12,711 nucleotides of DNA from Candidatus Aenigmatarchaeota archaeon (GCA_030666115.1 DAOUYM010000015.1:1-12711); one strand, 5' to 3'; shown: positions 1 through 6,335, counted from the stretch's first letter. Numbers and translations are program-made. Notes: a model not told the origin generated them from the sequence alone.

Positions 1-104
1 ATTGGAATAATCAAATGACCCACCGGGGGGAGAGTTGGAACAGAGAACACATAGGAATAAGACAGGGAACTAAGCTTATTAATTCTAGATTTTCATAGAG
101 GATT

Positions 105-1481
105 ATGGGCAACCCAGACAACTCGAAATCAGGGGATACGAATGATTCCGGAATACAGTTGGATATGAGGTCTGTTCAGGAGTATTACTCCAGGGGTGAC
201 GTACAGAAGGCAATACTTGATCTGGCCAAGAACAGGGAGATTGCGGGCGTATTCAAGACGGGTTCCTTTGGGAACAGACCCAACGTACTGATCTATCCCA
301 ACGATATAATCGAGATGGTCAAGTCCGGTATCATAGAATTCCACTCCTCACTGGAGAGGTGGTCCAATCCAATGGCACTGAGGCAGGACAACTACGATGA
401 GCTAAGGATTGGATGGGACCTGATCCTTGACGTAGACTGCAAGGAATTCGAGCATGCCAGGCTTGGATCCATGGTGATATGCAAGGCACTGGAGAAGCAT
501 GGTGTCAAGAACTATTCAATCAAGTATACGGGGGGGAAGGGCTTCCATATCGGAATCCCATGGGAAAGTATCCCTAACACCATAGACTACAAGAAGGCAG
601 TCCTGTTGTTCCCGGATGTTGCAAGGCATATGGGGATGTATATCAAGAACCACATCAGGGATAGGCTGGGCGAGGCTTTCCTTAAGAAATACAAGCCAGA
701 GGAACTGGCAGAGCAGACAGGAAAGCCGCTGGGTAAGATACTGGATGAGGATAACATTGACCCGTTCCAGATAATAGACATAGACGCTGTCCTCATCTCA
801 AGCCGTCATCTTTTCAGGATGCCCTATTCAATTAACAGGAAGACCGGGCTGGTTTCTGTTCCGATAAAACCAGAGGACCTCAGCAGGTTCAGGAAGGATG
901 ATGCCCACCCTGACATGGTGAAGGTTGAGCGGGGGTTCCTGGAAAAGGGAAAGGCCGGGGAAGCGAACATACTGGTCGCGGAGGCAGTGGACTGGTGGAC
1001 CAGGAAACAGATTGCTGAAAGGAAGAGTTTCGAGAGGAAGGTCAGAATCACAAAGGCAATACCACAGGAACTGTTCCCGCCATGCATCCGGAACGTAAGG
1101 GACGGGCTGCCAGACGGGAGGAAGCGCTCGGTTTTCATACTCATAAACTTCCTCTCCACACTGAAATGGAAGAGAGATGACATGGAGAATCTGATACTGG
1201 AGTGGAACAAGAAGAACAAGCCGCCGCTGCCTGAAAACTACGTAAGGGGCCAGCTGAGATGGCACAAGAACCGGAACAAGACCATACTGCCGCCCAACTG
1301 CCTTAACGAGGGTTTCTACCAGAGCTTCGGTATATGCAAACCAGACAACTTCTGCGGCAAGGACAAGAGCGTGAAGAACCCTGTCAACTACCCGTTCAGG
1401 AAGATGGACAGGAAAAGACCAGAAAAGAAGGTTAAGCGAAGGAGTGACAAGAGGAGATCAGCCAGAAGAACCAAGAAGTGA
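105..1481 (+). CDS. priS: DNA primase, fused PriS catalytic domain and PriL C-terminal Fe-S domain
   Basis: Makes RNA/DNA primers for replication. The N-terminal ~300 residues are an archaeo-eukaryotic primase small-subunit domain. Metal-binding D109 and D111 lie in WDLILDVD, H148 lies in GGKGFHIG, and a third Asp is probably D227, just before SSRHLFRMP, with the family's KTGLVSVPI following. The zinc knuckle usual between the DxD and GxH motifs of PriS is not visible. The C-terminal part is not PriS: it starts PPC (C327) and ends PPNC (C399), GIC (C411), FC (C417) and NPVNYPF, which is the four-cysteine pattern of the PriL Fe-S domain. The PriL N-terminal domain is absent, so this looks like a single-chain primase as in Nanoarchaeum equitans. 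The tail after residue 435 is very basic. The ATG at 105 has GAGG at 97-100 and a weak TATA-like stretch at 75-82. GINS follows 39 nt downstream, a common archaeal pairing. Confidence 0.93.
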   Translation: MGNPDNSKSGDTNDSGIQLDMRSVQEYYSRGDVQKAILDLAKNREIAGVFKTGSFGNRPNVLIYPNDIIEMVKSGIIEFHSSLERWSNPMALRQDNYDELRIGWDLILDVDCKEFEHARLGSMVICKALEKHGVKNYSIKYTGGKGFHIGIPWESIPNTIDYKKAVLLFPDVARHMGMYIKNHIRDRLGEAFLKKYKPEELAEQTGKPLGKILDEDNIDPFQIIDIDAVLISSRHLFRMPYSINRKTGLVSVPIKPEDLSRFRKDDAHPDMVKVERGFLEKGKAGEANILVAEAVDWWTRKQIAERKSFERKVRITKAIPQELFPPCIRNVRDGLPDGRKRSVFILINFLSTLKWKRDDMENLILEWNKKNKPPLPENYVRGQLRWHKNRNKTILPPNCLNEGFYQSFGICKPDNFCGKDKSVKNPVNYPFRKMDRKRPEKKVKRRSDKRRSARRTKK

Positions 1482-1520
1482 TATTAAAACCTTAACTACA
1501 AATTCTCAACAGGTGAAATA

Positions 1521-2036
1521 ATGCTTACGTATGAGACGCTGCGGAGGATGATGGTTGATGAGAAGGGATCCAAGAAGCTTCTTGAGCTTCCTGAGAACTT
1601 CTTTGAAGAGGCCAAGTCTTATCTTGAGAACAAGGCCAAGTTTTCTGGCAGCAAGGAGGACGCGTGGGAACTGGATTCCTCCAGAAGGGTACTGCAGGAC
1701 CTGCTTGAGATAAGGGAGGGCAAGCTTCTGGAGCTCGCGCTGTTCCATGTCAGATCAGGCGTCAATCCGGGGAGCCTGACCAATGAGGAAAAATCGTTCT
1801 TCGATGGCATGGTTAGCCAGATAAAACAGTTCCAGGATAAAAGGACAGAGATGTTCCAGGGTAAGAGGGAGCCCATGGCGACTGTTGCATTGCTTGAGGA
1901 TATCCCCAAGTTCGTGGGCTCGGACATTAGGAACTATGGCCCTTTCGAGAAGGGTGACATCGCAACTGTTCCTGAGGCCAATGCCAGGCTGCTAATTGAG
2001 AAGGGAATCGCCAAGCAGATGAATACAGGAAAGTAG
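1521..2036 (+). CDS. Archaeal GINS complex subunit (Gins51/Gins15 type)
   Basis: Subunit of the GINS complex, which binds MCM and the GAN/Cdc45-like nuclease to form the archaeal replicative helicase. The protein is 171 residues. Residues 1-115 form a helical A domain. Residues 121-166 form the small beta-rich B domain (VALLEDIPKFVG...YGPFEKGDI...PEANARLLIEKGIAKQ). A-before-B order identifies the Gins51/Sld5-Psf1-like class rather than Gins23. No Gins23 gene is in the window, so the complex may be a homotetramer or the partner may lie elsewhere. The ATG at 1521 follows AGGTGA at 1511-1516. A TATA-like TATTAAAA at 1482-1489 would give a short leader, so the gene may have its own promoter as well as read-through from the primase gene. 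Confidence 0.93.
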   Translation: MLTYETLRRMMVDEKGSKKLLELPENFFEEAKSYLENKAKFSGSKEDAWELDSSRRVLQDLLEIREGKLLELALFHVRSGVNPGSLTNEEKSFFDGMVSQIKQFQDKRTEMFQGKREPMATVALLEDIPKFVGSDIRNYGPFEKGDIATVPEANARLLIEKGIAKQMNTGK

Positions 2037-2081
2037 GCGCTCCTCCCCATACTCCCAGTGTTTCCGGCTCCTGTAAATAGA

Positions 2082-2089
2082 TTTAAATA
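2082..2089 (+). promoter_or_regulatory. TATA box of the eL42-eS27-aIF2alpha operon
   Basis: TTTAAATA sits in an otherwise non-coding gap. Transcription about 26 nt downstream would begin near 2111, leaving a leader of about 14 nt that carries GAGGT at 2116-2120 ahead of the ATG at 2126. Confidence 0.7.
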
Positions 2090-2125
2090 AGCAACACTAC
2101 TATACATAGTTATTTGAGGTAGAGA

Positions 2126-2413
2126 ATGAAGTATCCAAAGAAGATCAAGGCTTACTGCCCGAAGTGCAAGAAGCACACTGAACACACAGTGAAGACAGCC
2201 AAGAAAAAGGTCAGAGGAAACGCTCACCCCAACTCCCAGTCCAACAACAGAAAAGACAGGCACAAAAGGGGATATGGCGGGCATGGCAAGTACTCGAAAC
2301 CGGCTGTGGGTAAGAAGCCAACCCAGAAACTGGACCTCAGGCTGGAGTGCGGGGAGTGCAAGAAATCCCAGACCAAAGCAGGATTCAGGGTAAAGAAGTT
2401 CGAGATGACATGA
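2126..2413 (+). CDS. rpl44e: Large-subunit ribosomal protein eL42 (L44e)
   Basis: Zinc-binding protein of the large ribosomal subunit near the tRNA E site. It is 95 residues, the usual archaeal length. It starts MKYPKKIKAYCPKC and has two zinc-knuckle halves, C11/C14 and C75/C78 (ECGEC). The conserved basic glycine-rich middle (RKDRHKRGYGGHGKYSKP) corresponds to the family's E-site loop. The ATG at 2126 is preceded by GAGGT at 2116-2120. It heads the conserved archaeal L44e-S27e-aIF2alpha cluster, with eS27 starting 27 nt after its stop. Confidence 0.96.
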   Translation: MKYPKKIKAYCPKCKKHTEHTVKTAKKKVRGNAHPNSQSNNRKDRHKRGYGGHGKYSKPAVGKKPTQKLDLRLECGECKKSQTKAGFRVKKFEMT

Positions 2414-2440
2414 TGTGTTGTTGATATATATGAGGTGATC

Positions 2441-2611
2441 ATGATGACGTCAAAATTCCTAAAGGTGAAGTGCAATAAGTGCAAGAACGAGCAGGTGATA
2501 TTCGAGAAGCCTGCGGGAAGGGTGGAGTGCCTTGTCTGTAACGAGGTCCTGGCAGAATCAACAGGCGGGAAGGCCAGGATAAAGGCAAAGGTGCTGGAGG
2601 TTGTAAGGTGA
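2441..2611 (+). CDS. rps27e: Small-subunit ribosomal protein eS27 (S27e)
   Basis: Small zinc-ribbon protein of the small ribosomal subunit, 56 codons. The sequence begins MMTSKFLKVKCNKC. A four-cysteine zinc site is visible (C11, C14, C30, C33), followed by the typical STGGKARIKAKVLEVV end. The ribosome binding site GAGGTGATC at 2432-2440 matches nine bases of the expected archaeal anti-SD complement. It abuts the first ATG (2441), so the second ATG (2444) has the better spacing and may be the true start. The stop overlaps the GTG start of aIF2alpha by four bases (GTGA, 2608-2611), indicating translational coupling. Confidence 0.95.
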   Translation: MMTSKFLKVKCNKCKNEQVIFEKPAGRVECLVCNEVLAESTGGKARIKAKVLEVVR

Positions 2612-3369
2612 AAAAACATGGAAGGCCCCACAGGGGGGAACTTGTAATATGCAAGATAACCAAGATACATCCTAATTCTGCTTTCGCTGAGCTTATAGAG
2701 TACAACATCACCGGAATGATACATGTTTCTGAAGTCGCACTGAAATGGGTCAGAGACATCAGGAACTTCCTCAAGGAAAAACAATACATCGTGTGCAAGG
2801 TAATGAGGGTGGATGATGATGGAATATCCCTTTCAGTGAAGAGGGTCAGAAGAGAGGATTCTGACCGGAAGCTGAGCGAGTTCAAGAGAGAAAACAAGGC
2901 AGAGAAGATGCTTGAGATGGCTGGAAAGAAGATGGGTAAGGATCTGGAACAGACTTACCATGAGGTCGGATACAAGCTGAATGAGGAGTTTGGTTCCCTT
3001 GTCAAGGCCTTTGATTTCGCCTTTAAGGACCCGGAACTCCTTAAAAGCAAGGGGATACCAAAGCCATGGATTGATGTTCTTACTGAGATAGCCAGGAAGT
3101 CATTCTCAGAGAGGGTTTACGAGGTCAAGGCCCTGCTGAACATAATGTGCTACCAGTCAGACGGAATAGAGGTAATCAAGAAGATTCTGTCCGGGGTTGA
3201 GGATGACGGAATCGATGTCAGGTACATATCAGCTCCGGAGTACATGCTGGTGGGGAAAGGTAAGAACTACAAGCAGATCGAGACCAAGATCAGGGAAGCA
3301 GCAGAAAAGATAACCAAGGAAGTCAAGAAGCAGAAAGGTGAGTGCTCCTTCGAGATCGTTGAGAAGTAA
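2608..3369 (+). CDS. eif2a: Translation initiation factor aIF2 subunit alpha
   Basis: Alpha subunit of the heterotrimeric factor that delivers initiator Met-tRNA to the small ribosomal subunit. The protein is 253 residues. An OB-fold S1 domain spans ~8-82 (GELVICKITKIHPNSAFAELIEY...GMIHVSEVALKWVRDIRNFLKEKQYIVCKVMRVD...ISLSVKRV). A helical domain spans ~85-170, and a C-terminal alpha/beta domain (~172-253) would contact aIF2gamma. The start is GTG at 2608, overlapping the eS27 stop. No in-frame ATG lies far enough upstream of the S1 domain to replace it. In many archaea nop10 follows this gene; here only 66 non-coding bases separate it from SRP54, so nop10 is not at this locus. Confidence 0.95.
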   Translation: MKKHGRPHRGELVICKITKIHPNSAFAELIEYNITGMIHVSEVALKWVRDIRNFLKEKQYIVCKVMRVDDDGISLSVKRVRREDSDRKLSEFKRENKAEKMLEMAGKKMGKDLEQTYHEVGYKLNEEFGSLVKAFDFAFKDPELLKSKGIPKPWIDVLTEIARKSFSERVYEVKALLNIMCYQSDGIEVIKKILSGVEDDGIDVRYISAPEYMLVGKGKNYKQIETKIREAAEKITKEVKKQKGECSFEIVEK

Positions 3370-3404
3370 CCGCATAGGATACAAAGGCAAAGGATCATTT
3401 TCTA

Positions 3405-3412
3405 TATTTAAA
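3405..3412 (+). promoter_or_regulatory. TATA box of srp54, placed for a leaderless mRNA
   Basis: TATTTAAA in the 66-nt gap after aIF2alpha. Its centre is about 27 nt before the srp54 ATG at 3436, and no Shine-Dalgarno sequence lies between, so the transcript probably starts at or next to the start codon. Confidence 0.65.
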
Positions 3413-3435
3413 AACCCATGGTGTAATTTGATATT

Positions 3436-4773
3436 ATGCTTGATAAATTCGGGGATTCGCTGAAGAAGACTTTCAGGAAGATTGCAGGGCTCAGTTCCAT
3501 TGACAAGGAGACAGTCGAGCTCGTGGTAAGGGACCTGCAGAGGGCGCTTTTGCAGGCAGACGTGGATGTTGAACTGGTGGCCAAGCTTTCTGACTCCATA
3601 AAGGAGAAGGTGATAGATGCAAAGCCACCCCCGGGTCTGACGATCAAGGAATACTTCATCAAGACCCTGTATGACGAGATAGTGGATTTCCTGGGTAAGG
3701 AGAAAGGAGAGCTGTCCCTCAAGCCGCAGAAGATCCTTCTTATCGGACTGTTCGGTTCTGGTAAGACCAGCACAGCCGGTAAGCTGGCCAAGTGGTTCCA
3801 GAGCAGGGGCCTTAAGCCTGGAATGGTGGCATGCGACACCCACAGGGCAGCTGCACAGGAGCAGCTCAGGCAGCTTGGAAAGAAGGCCGGCGTCAACGTT
3901 TATGATGACGGGAAGAAGCCAGAAGATATCGCCAAGAACGCGCTGAAGAAGGCGAAGGAAGAAGTTCTTATTTTCGATTCTGCCGGAAGGGATGCACTGG
4001 ACAAGGAACTGGCCAAGGAACTGAAGGGAATGAGCAAGGTCATAAAACCTGACGAGGTTATTCTGGTGATTCCGGCTGACCTGGGACAGGCAGCCAGGAA
4101 CCAGGCAGAAGAGTTCAACAAGCTGGTAGGGATAACAGGTATAATAGTAACCAAGCTCGACGGAACCGCCAGGGGTGGAGGAGCACTGGCAGCAGCTTCG
4201 GTGTCAGGAGCAGGGATCAGGTTCATAGGAACCGGCGAGGGGATAGGCGACTTCCAGACATATGATCCAAAGAGGTTTGTCGGGAAGCTCATTGGTTACG
4301 GGGATATACAGGGACTTCTGGAAAAGGCGAAAGATGTCGGTATAAGCCCTGACGAGGCCAAGAAGATCATGGAAGGGGAGTTCACACTTAACGAGTTCTT
4401 CAGTCAGATAAAGTCAATGCAGAAGATGGGTTCGCTCTCCAAGGTCATGGAAATGATCCCGGGTGCATCAGGACTCAAGATTCCGAAGGGATTCATGGAT
4501 GTTCAGGAAGGGAAGATGAAAAGATGGGAGCACATCATAAAGAGCATGACCCCTGACGAGAAAAAGGAACCCGACGTCATAAAGGCGGCAAGGATAAGGA
4601 GAATTGCAAAGGGATCCGGAACCAGTGAAAGCGATGTGAGGGGACTGATCAAGCACTACAAACAAGTCAAGAAGGTGATCAGGATGACCAAGGGCGGAAA
4701 GGGATTCAAGAGGGGTCCTTTGGCAAGATTTGCCAAGCAGTTTGGGATGGGAATGGAGGATATGGAATCCTAA
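3436..4773 (+). CDS. srp54: Signal recognition particle protein SRP54
   Basis: GTPase of the signal recognition particle; it binds signal sequences and 7S RNA and targets ribosomes to the membrane. The protein is 445 residues. A helical N domain covers ~1-95. The G domain has the P-loop GLFGSGKT (104-111), DTHRAAAQEQL, G3 DSAGR (181-185, where DTAGR is usual) and G4 TKLD (239-242) followed by GTARGGGAL. A methionine-rich M domain follows from ~295, containing the RNA-binding helices (RIRRIAKGSGTSESDVRGLIKHYKQVKKVI). Ser for Thr in G3 is conservative. A zinc-ribbon gene begins 20 nt downstream and probably shares the transcript. The ATG at 3436 was chosen because the N domain begins there and the TATA box is at leaderless spacing. 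Confidence 0.97.
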   Translation: MLDKFGDSLKKTFRKIAGLSSIDKETVELVVRDLQRALLQADVDVELVAKLSDSIKEKVIDAKPPPGLTIKEYFIKTLYDEIVDFLGKEKGELSLKPQKILLIGLFGSGKTSTAGKLAKWFQSRGLKPGMVACDTHRAAAQEQLRQLGKKAGVNVYDDGKKPEDIAKNALKKAKEEVLIFDSAGRDALDKELAKELKGMSKVIKPDEVILVIPADLGQAARNQAEEFNKLVGITGIIVTKLDGTARGGGALAAASVSGAGIRFIGTGEGIGDFQTYDPKRFVGKLIGYGDIQGLLEKAKDVGISPDEAKKIMEGEFTLNEFFSQIKSMQKMGSLSKVMEMIPGASGLKIPKGFMDVQEGKMKRWEHIIKSMTPDEKKEPDVIKAARIRRIAKGSGTSESDVRGLIKHYKQVKKVIRMTKGGKGFKRGPLARFAKQFGMGMEDMES

Positions 4774-4793
4774 CGAAGGAAGGAGGTTATGAT

Positions 4794-4922
4794 ATGGCCA
4801 AGTACGAGTGCAAGAGTTGCGGGTGGGTAGGAAAGCCCATATTCATGGAACCTGCAACCAGGCTGTGCCCGAATTGCAGGAGCACCAGAGTGCAGAAGAT
4901 TAAAAAGAAGGATGATATATAA
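4794..4922 (+). CDS. Small zinc-ribbon protein, 42 residues, function unknown
   Basis: A 42-codon ORF starting MAKYECKSCGW, with two CxxC pairs (C6/C9 and C25/C28) that should bind one zinc, and a lysine-rich C-terminus (KIKKKDDI). A very strong ribosome binding site (AAGGAGGTT, 4779-4787) precedes the ATG and it sits 20 nt after srp54, so it is almost certainly translated. The basic tail and translation-gene setting suggest RNA or ribosome binding, but that is inference. It does not match RpoP, Nop10 or a named ribosomal protein that I can recognise. A competing ATG at 4789 is in another frame and too close to the ribosome binding site. The stop codon lies 10 nt before tRNA-Gly. Confidence 0.85.
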   Translation: MAKYECKSCGWVGKPIFMEPATRLCPNCRSTRVQKIKKKDDI

Positions 4923-4932
4923 TATATCCAGT

Positions 4933-5018
4933 GCGCCAGTAGTCTAATGGTAGGACATCAAGCATTAGCGTGGAACCCTGCCACGGTGGTAATTCGGGTT
5001 CAAATCCCGACTGGCGCA
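4933..5018 (+). tRNA. tRNA-Gly (GCC) with a short non-canonical intron
   Basis: The acceptor stem is 4933-4939 (GCGCCAG) with 5011-5017 (CTGGCGC), with A5018 as discriminator; CCA is not encoded. The D stem is 4942-4945 with 4953-4956, and the T stem is 4994-4998 with 5006-5010 around a TTCAAAT loop. The contiguous sequence cannot form a full anticodon stem. Removing about 15 nt gives TCACC/GGTGG around the loop CTGCCAC, so the anticodon is GCC at 4980-4982. It lies just after the zinc-ribbon gene and may be co-transcribed with it. Confidence 0.9.
4961..4975 (+). other. Putative 15-nt intron in tRNA-Gly, position 29/30
   Basis: Splicing out 4961-4975 (or 4960-4974, which gives the same product) restores five anticodon-stem pairs. 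A relaxed bulge-helix-bulge can be drawn with bulge 4959-4961 (CAA) and bulge 4974-4976 (AAC). The central helix is 4955-4958 with 4970-4973, three pairs plus a terminal A-G mismatch. The outer pairs are 4952-4954 with 4977-4979, and the intron hairpin is 4962-4963 with 4968-4969. Cutting after the second base of each bulge gives this intron. Confidence 0.7.
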
Positions 5019-5066
5019 TCCTAAAGTTCTGGGAGTTTTCTGATTCTTAAAACGATTCTTGAAACC

Positions 5067-5074
5067 TTTTTAAG
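5067..5074 (+). promoter_or_regulatory. Probable TATA box for the 175-residue hypothetical gene
   Basis: TTTTTAAG preceded by a BRE-like GAAACC. It would place transcription near 5097-5105, at or just before the ATG at 5105. A second AT-rich stretch (TTATTTAATA, 5087-5096) is too close to the start to serve. T-rich sequence at 5037-5049 could end the preceding transcript. Confidence 0.45.
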
Positions 5075-5104
5075 GAAGGAACCGAATTATTTAATAGTGA
5101 TTCT

Positions 5105-5632
5105 ATGGATAACGATGAAGGAATATCAATACCGTCTGTCCCTAAACCAATCCCAAGGCCAATACCAAACTCAGGTTCTGAGAGGAATCTTCCCGAGGCC
5201 CCATCACCAGGAGGTTCGATACCTGAACCTGTTCCTGCACCAGCATCAAGGACTGAGCACCATATACCAAGGGCAGAACACCACCATACAAAATCCCCGC
5301 CGCCACTGTTCATAAAGATAGACAAGTACAGGGATGTTGTGGACAATCTCCAGAAACTCAAGTCACTCGCACTGAGCTTGAGGGATGCGTTGGATGCACT
5401 GGCTGACATAGAGAAGGAACTGACCACAGGAATAAACATATCACACAAGGCACTGGATGACTTCAACACCATAATATCAATGCTGGACTCCAAGCTGACC
5501 AGGATAGGGAATGTCAGGGACGCTGGAAAGAGTGTTGGCACACCCGGCGAGGTCAACACCTACGTCAGGGACATCTACAGTCAGATGGACAGGATAAAAC
5601 AGGAACTCAAGAACGTTTCTGAGGAAGTGTAA
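5105..5632 (+). CDS. Hypothetical protein: proline-rich N-terminus plus helical/coiled-coil domain
   Basis: A 175-residue protein with two distinct parts. Residues 1-67 are rich in proline with serine, glycine and histidine (for example PKPIPRPIPNSG, EHHIPRAEHHH at 51-61) and are likely disordered. Residues 68-175 are predicted helical, with heptad-like leucine/isoleucine spacing (KIDKYRDVVDNLQKLKSLALSLRDALDALADIEKEL, ...IISMLDSKL, ...IYSQMDRIKQELKNVSEEV). No signal peptide, membrane segment or catalytic motif is visible. It stands alone between two tRNA genes. I do not assign a family; the PPLFIKIDKY opening of the helical part resembles small proteins I associate with DPANN genomes, but I cannot confirm that. 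A scaffold or adaptor role would fit the shape, as inference only. A shorter overlapping ORF in another frame (5097-5315) is rejected because this frame gives the coherent coiled coil. Confidence 0.85.
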   Translation: MDNDEGISIPSVPKPIPRPIPNSGSERNLPEAPSPGGSIPEPVPAPASRTEHHIPRAEHHHTKSPPPLFIKIDKYRDVVDNLQKLKSLALSLRDALDALADIEKELTTGINISHKALDDFNTIISMLDSKLTRIGNVRDAGKSVGTPGEVNTYVRDIYSQMDRIKQELKNVSEEV

Positions 5633-5636
5633 GTCG

Positions 5637-5650
5637 ATTTCTTTTTATTA
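5637..5650 (+). terminator. T-rich terminator-like sequence after the 175-residue gene
   Basis: The stop codon is followed at once by a run ending in CTTTTTATTAT with no hairpin needed, which fits archaeal oligo-T termination. The remaining ~70 nt to tRNA-Leu are AT-rich and hold no gene that I can see. Confidence 0.45.
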
Positions 5651-5723
5651 TAAACTTAATATTCATAAGAATAGATATTAATCGATAGATAGCCTGTTAA
5701 GGTTGGAGACCGTACCGGATAAC

Positions 5724-5857
5724 GCGGAGGTAGCGAAGTGGTCAAACGCGCTGGACTCAAGTCGTGTGGTCAGACTTGAGTTATGACTATGGGATGATTT
5801 GCGCGTGAGAAATCCAGTCCCTTAGTGGGTTCGGCGGTTCGAATCCGCCCCTCCGCA
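5724..5857 (+). tRNA. tRNA-Leu (CAA) with a canonical intron
   Basis: Class II tRNA. The acceptor stem is 5724-5730 (GCGGAGG) with 5850-5856 (CCTCCGC), with A5857 as discriminator and no encoded CCA. The D stem is 5733-5735 with 5747-5749. The anticodon stem is 5751-5755 (CTGGA) with 5813-5817 (TCCAG). The loop after splicing is CTCAAGA, with anticodon CAA at 5758-5760. The long variable arm is 5818-5832 (CCC/GGG stem). The T stem is 5833-5837 with 5845-5849 around TTCGAAT. It decodes UUG. Confidence 0.95.
5762..5811 (+). other. 50-nt canonical (37/38) intron of tRNA-Leu
   Basis: A clean bulge-helix-bulge is visible: the four-pair central helix is 5756-5759 (CTCA) with 5806-5809 (TGAG), bulge 5760-5762 (AG|T) and bulge 5810-5812 (AA|A). 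An intron-internal helix begins at 5763-5767 with 5801-5805. The intron also contains GACTTGAGT (5773-5781), the exact reverse complement of ACTCAAGTC (5755-5763), which covers the anticodon. Confidence 0.9.
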
Positions 5858-5923
5858 TAAACCGGAAAGCCGACCTGAATATATTGCATAAAATCAGCCT
5901 GCGCATAGCATCAACAAGCGAAC

Positions 5924-5933
5924 ATATTTAAAT
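5924..5933 (+). promoter_or_regulatory. TATA box of the eL18-uL13-uS9-uS10 operon
   Basis: TATTTAAATA lies about 32 nt before the eL18 ATG, giving a predicted leader of only about six bases. It is separated from tRNA-Leu by 66 nt. Confidence 0.7.
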
Positions 5934-5960
5934 AAGAGAGGGAAATAGAAAAAGATTAGG

Positions 5961-6320
5961 ATGAAAATCAGAAAAAAGAGCCAGGACATGCAGAAACTGA
6001 TCGAGGATCTTAACAGACATGGGTCTGAAAAAGACGCTGGCGCATGGAAAGCAGTTGCCAAGAAACTGAACAGGCCCAGGAGAAAAAGGCACGAGGTCAG
6101 CCTTAACACCCTGGAGAAGCACACTGAAGCCATGGAGAGTATTGTGGTTCCTGGCGTGGTTCTTGGTCCTGGAGAGATAAAGAAATCCCTCAAAATCGCT
6201 GCACTGAGGTTCTCGAAAGAGGCCAGGGAGAAGATCGAGAAGGCCGGAGGGGAGTGCATGGATATCAGGGAACTGTTTGAAAAGAACCCCAAGGGTAATA
6301 AGATAAAGATCATGGGATGA
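5961..6320 (+). CDS. rpl18e: Large-subunit ribosomal protein eL18 (L18e)
   Basis: Protein of the large ribosomal subunit, related in fold to uL15. It is 119 residues, normal for archaeal L18e. Recognisable blocks are the basic start (MKIRKKSQDMQKLIEDLNRHG), AWKAVAKKLNRPRRKRHEVSLNTLEKHT, VVPGVVLGPGEIKKSLKIAALRFSKEAREKIEKAGG and the tail DIRELFEKNPKGNKIKIMG. The ATG at 5961 has no strong Shine-Dalgarno, consistent with being first in the operon behind the TATA box at 5924-5933. uL13 starts 15 nt after the stop, in the conserved archaeal order L18e-L13-S9. Confidence 0.96.
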   Translation: MKIRKKSQDMQKLIEDLNRHGSEKDAGAWKAVAKKLNRPRRKRHEVSLNTLEKHTEAMESIVVPGVVLGPGEIKKSLKIAALRFSKEAREKIEKAGGECMDIRELFEKNPKGNKIKIMG

Positions 6321-6335
6321 AAGCGAGGGTGGAAA

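Noticed and set aside
1..104. A gene or element at the left edge
   Set aside because: No open frame, tRNA or repeat other than the 15-base word was seen; it appears to be the primase promoter region plus unexplained sequence.
824..1265. Two overlapping antisense ORFs of 131 and 145 residues across the primase gene
   Set aside because: They lie wholly opposite a gene with clear primase motifs, lack promoters and ribosome binding sites, and have shadow-like composition.
2224..2897. Antisense ORFs of 186 and 152 residues over eL42, eS27 and aIF2alpha
   Set aside because: They overlap three well-identified plus-strand genes and show no recognisable domain.
5097..5315. 72-residue plus-strand ORF rich in Gln and His
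   Set aside because: It overlaps the proline-rich start of the 175-residue gene in another frame; the longer frame yields a coherent coiled-coil domain and starts near the promoter.
5762..5811. A C/D box guide RNA inside the tRNA-Leu intron
   Set aside because: Only weak C-box-like words (around 5783-5789 and 5794-5800) and no CTGA D box were found.
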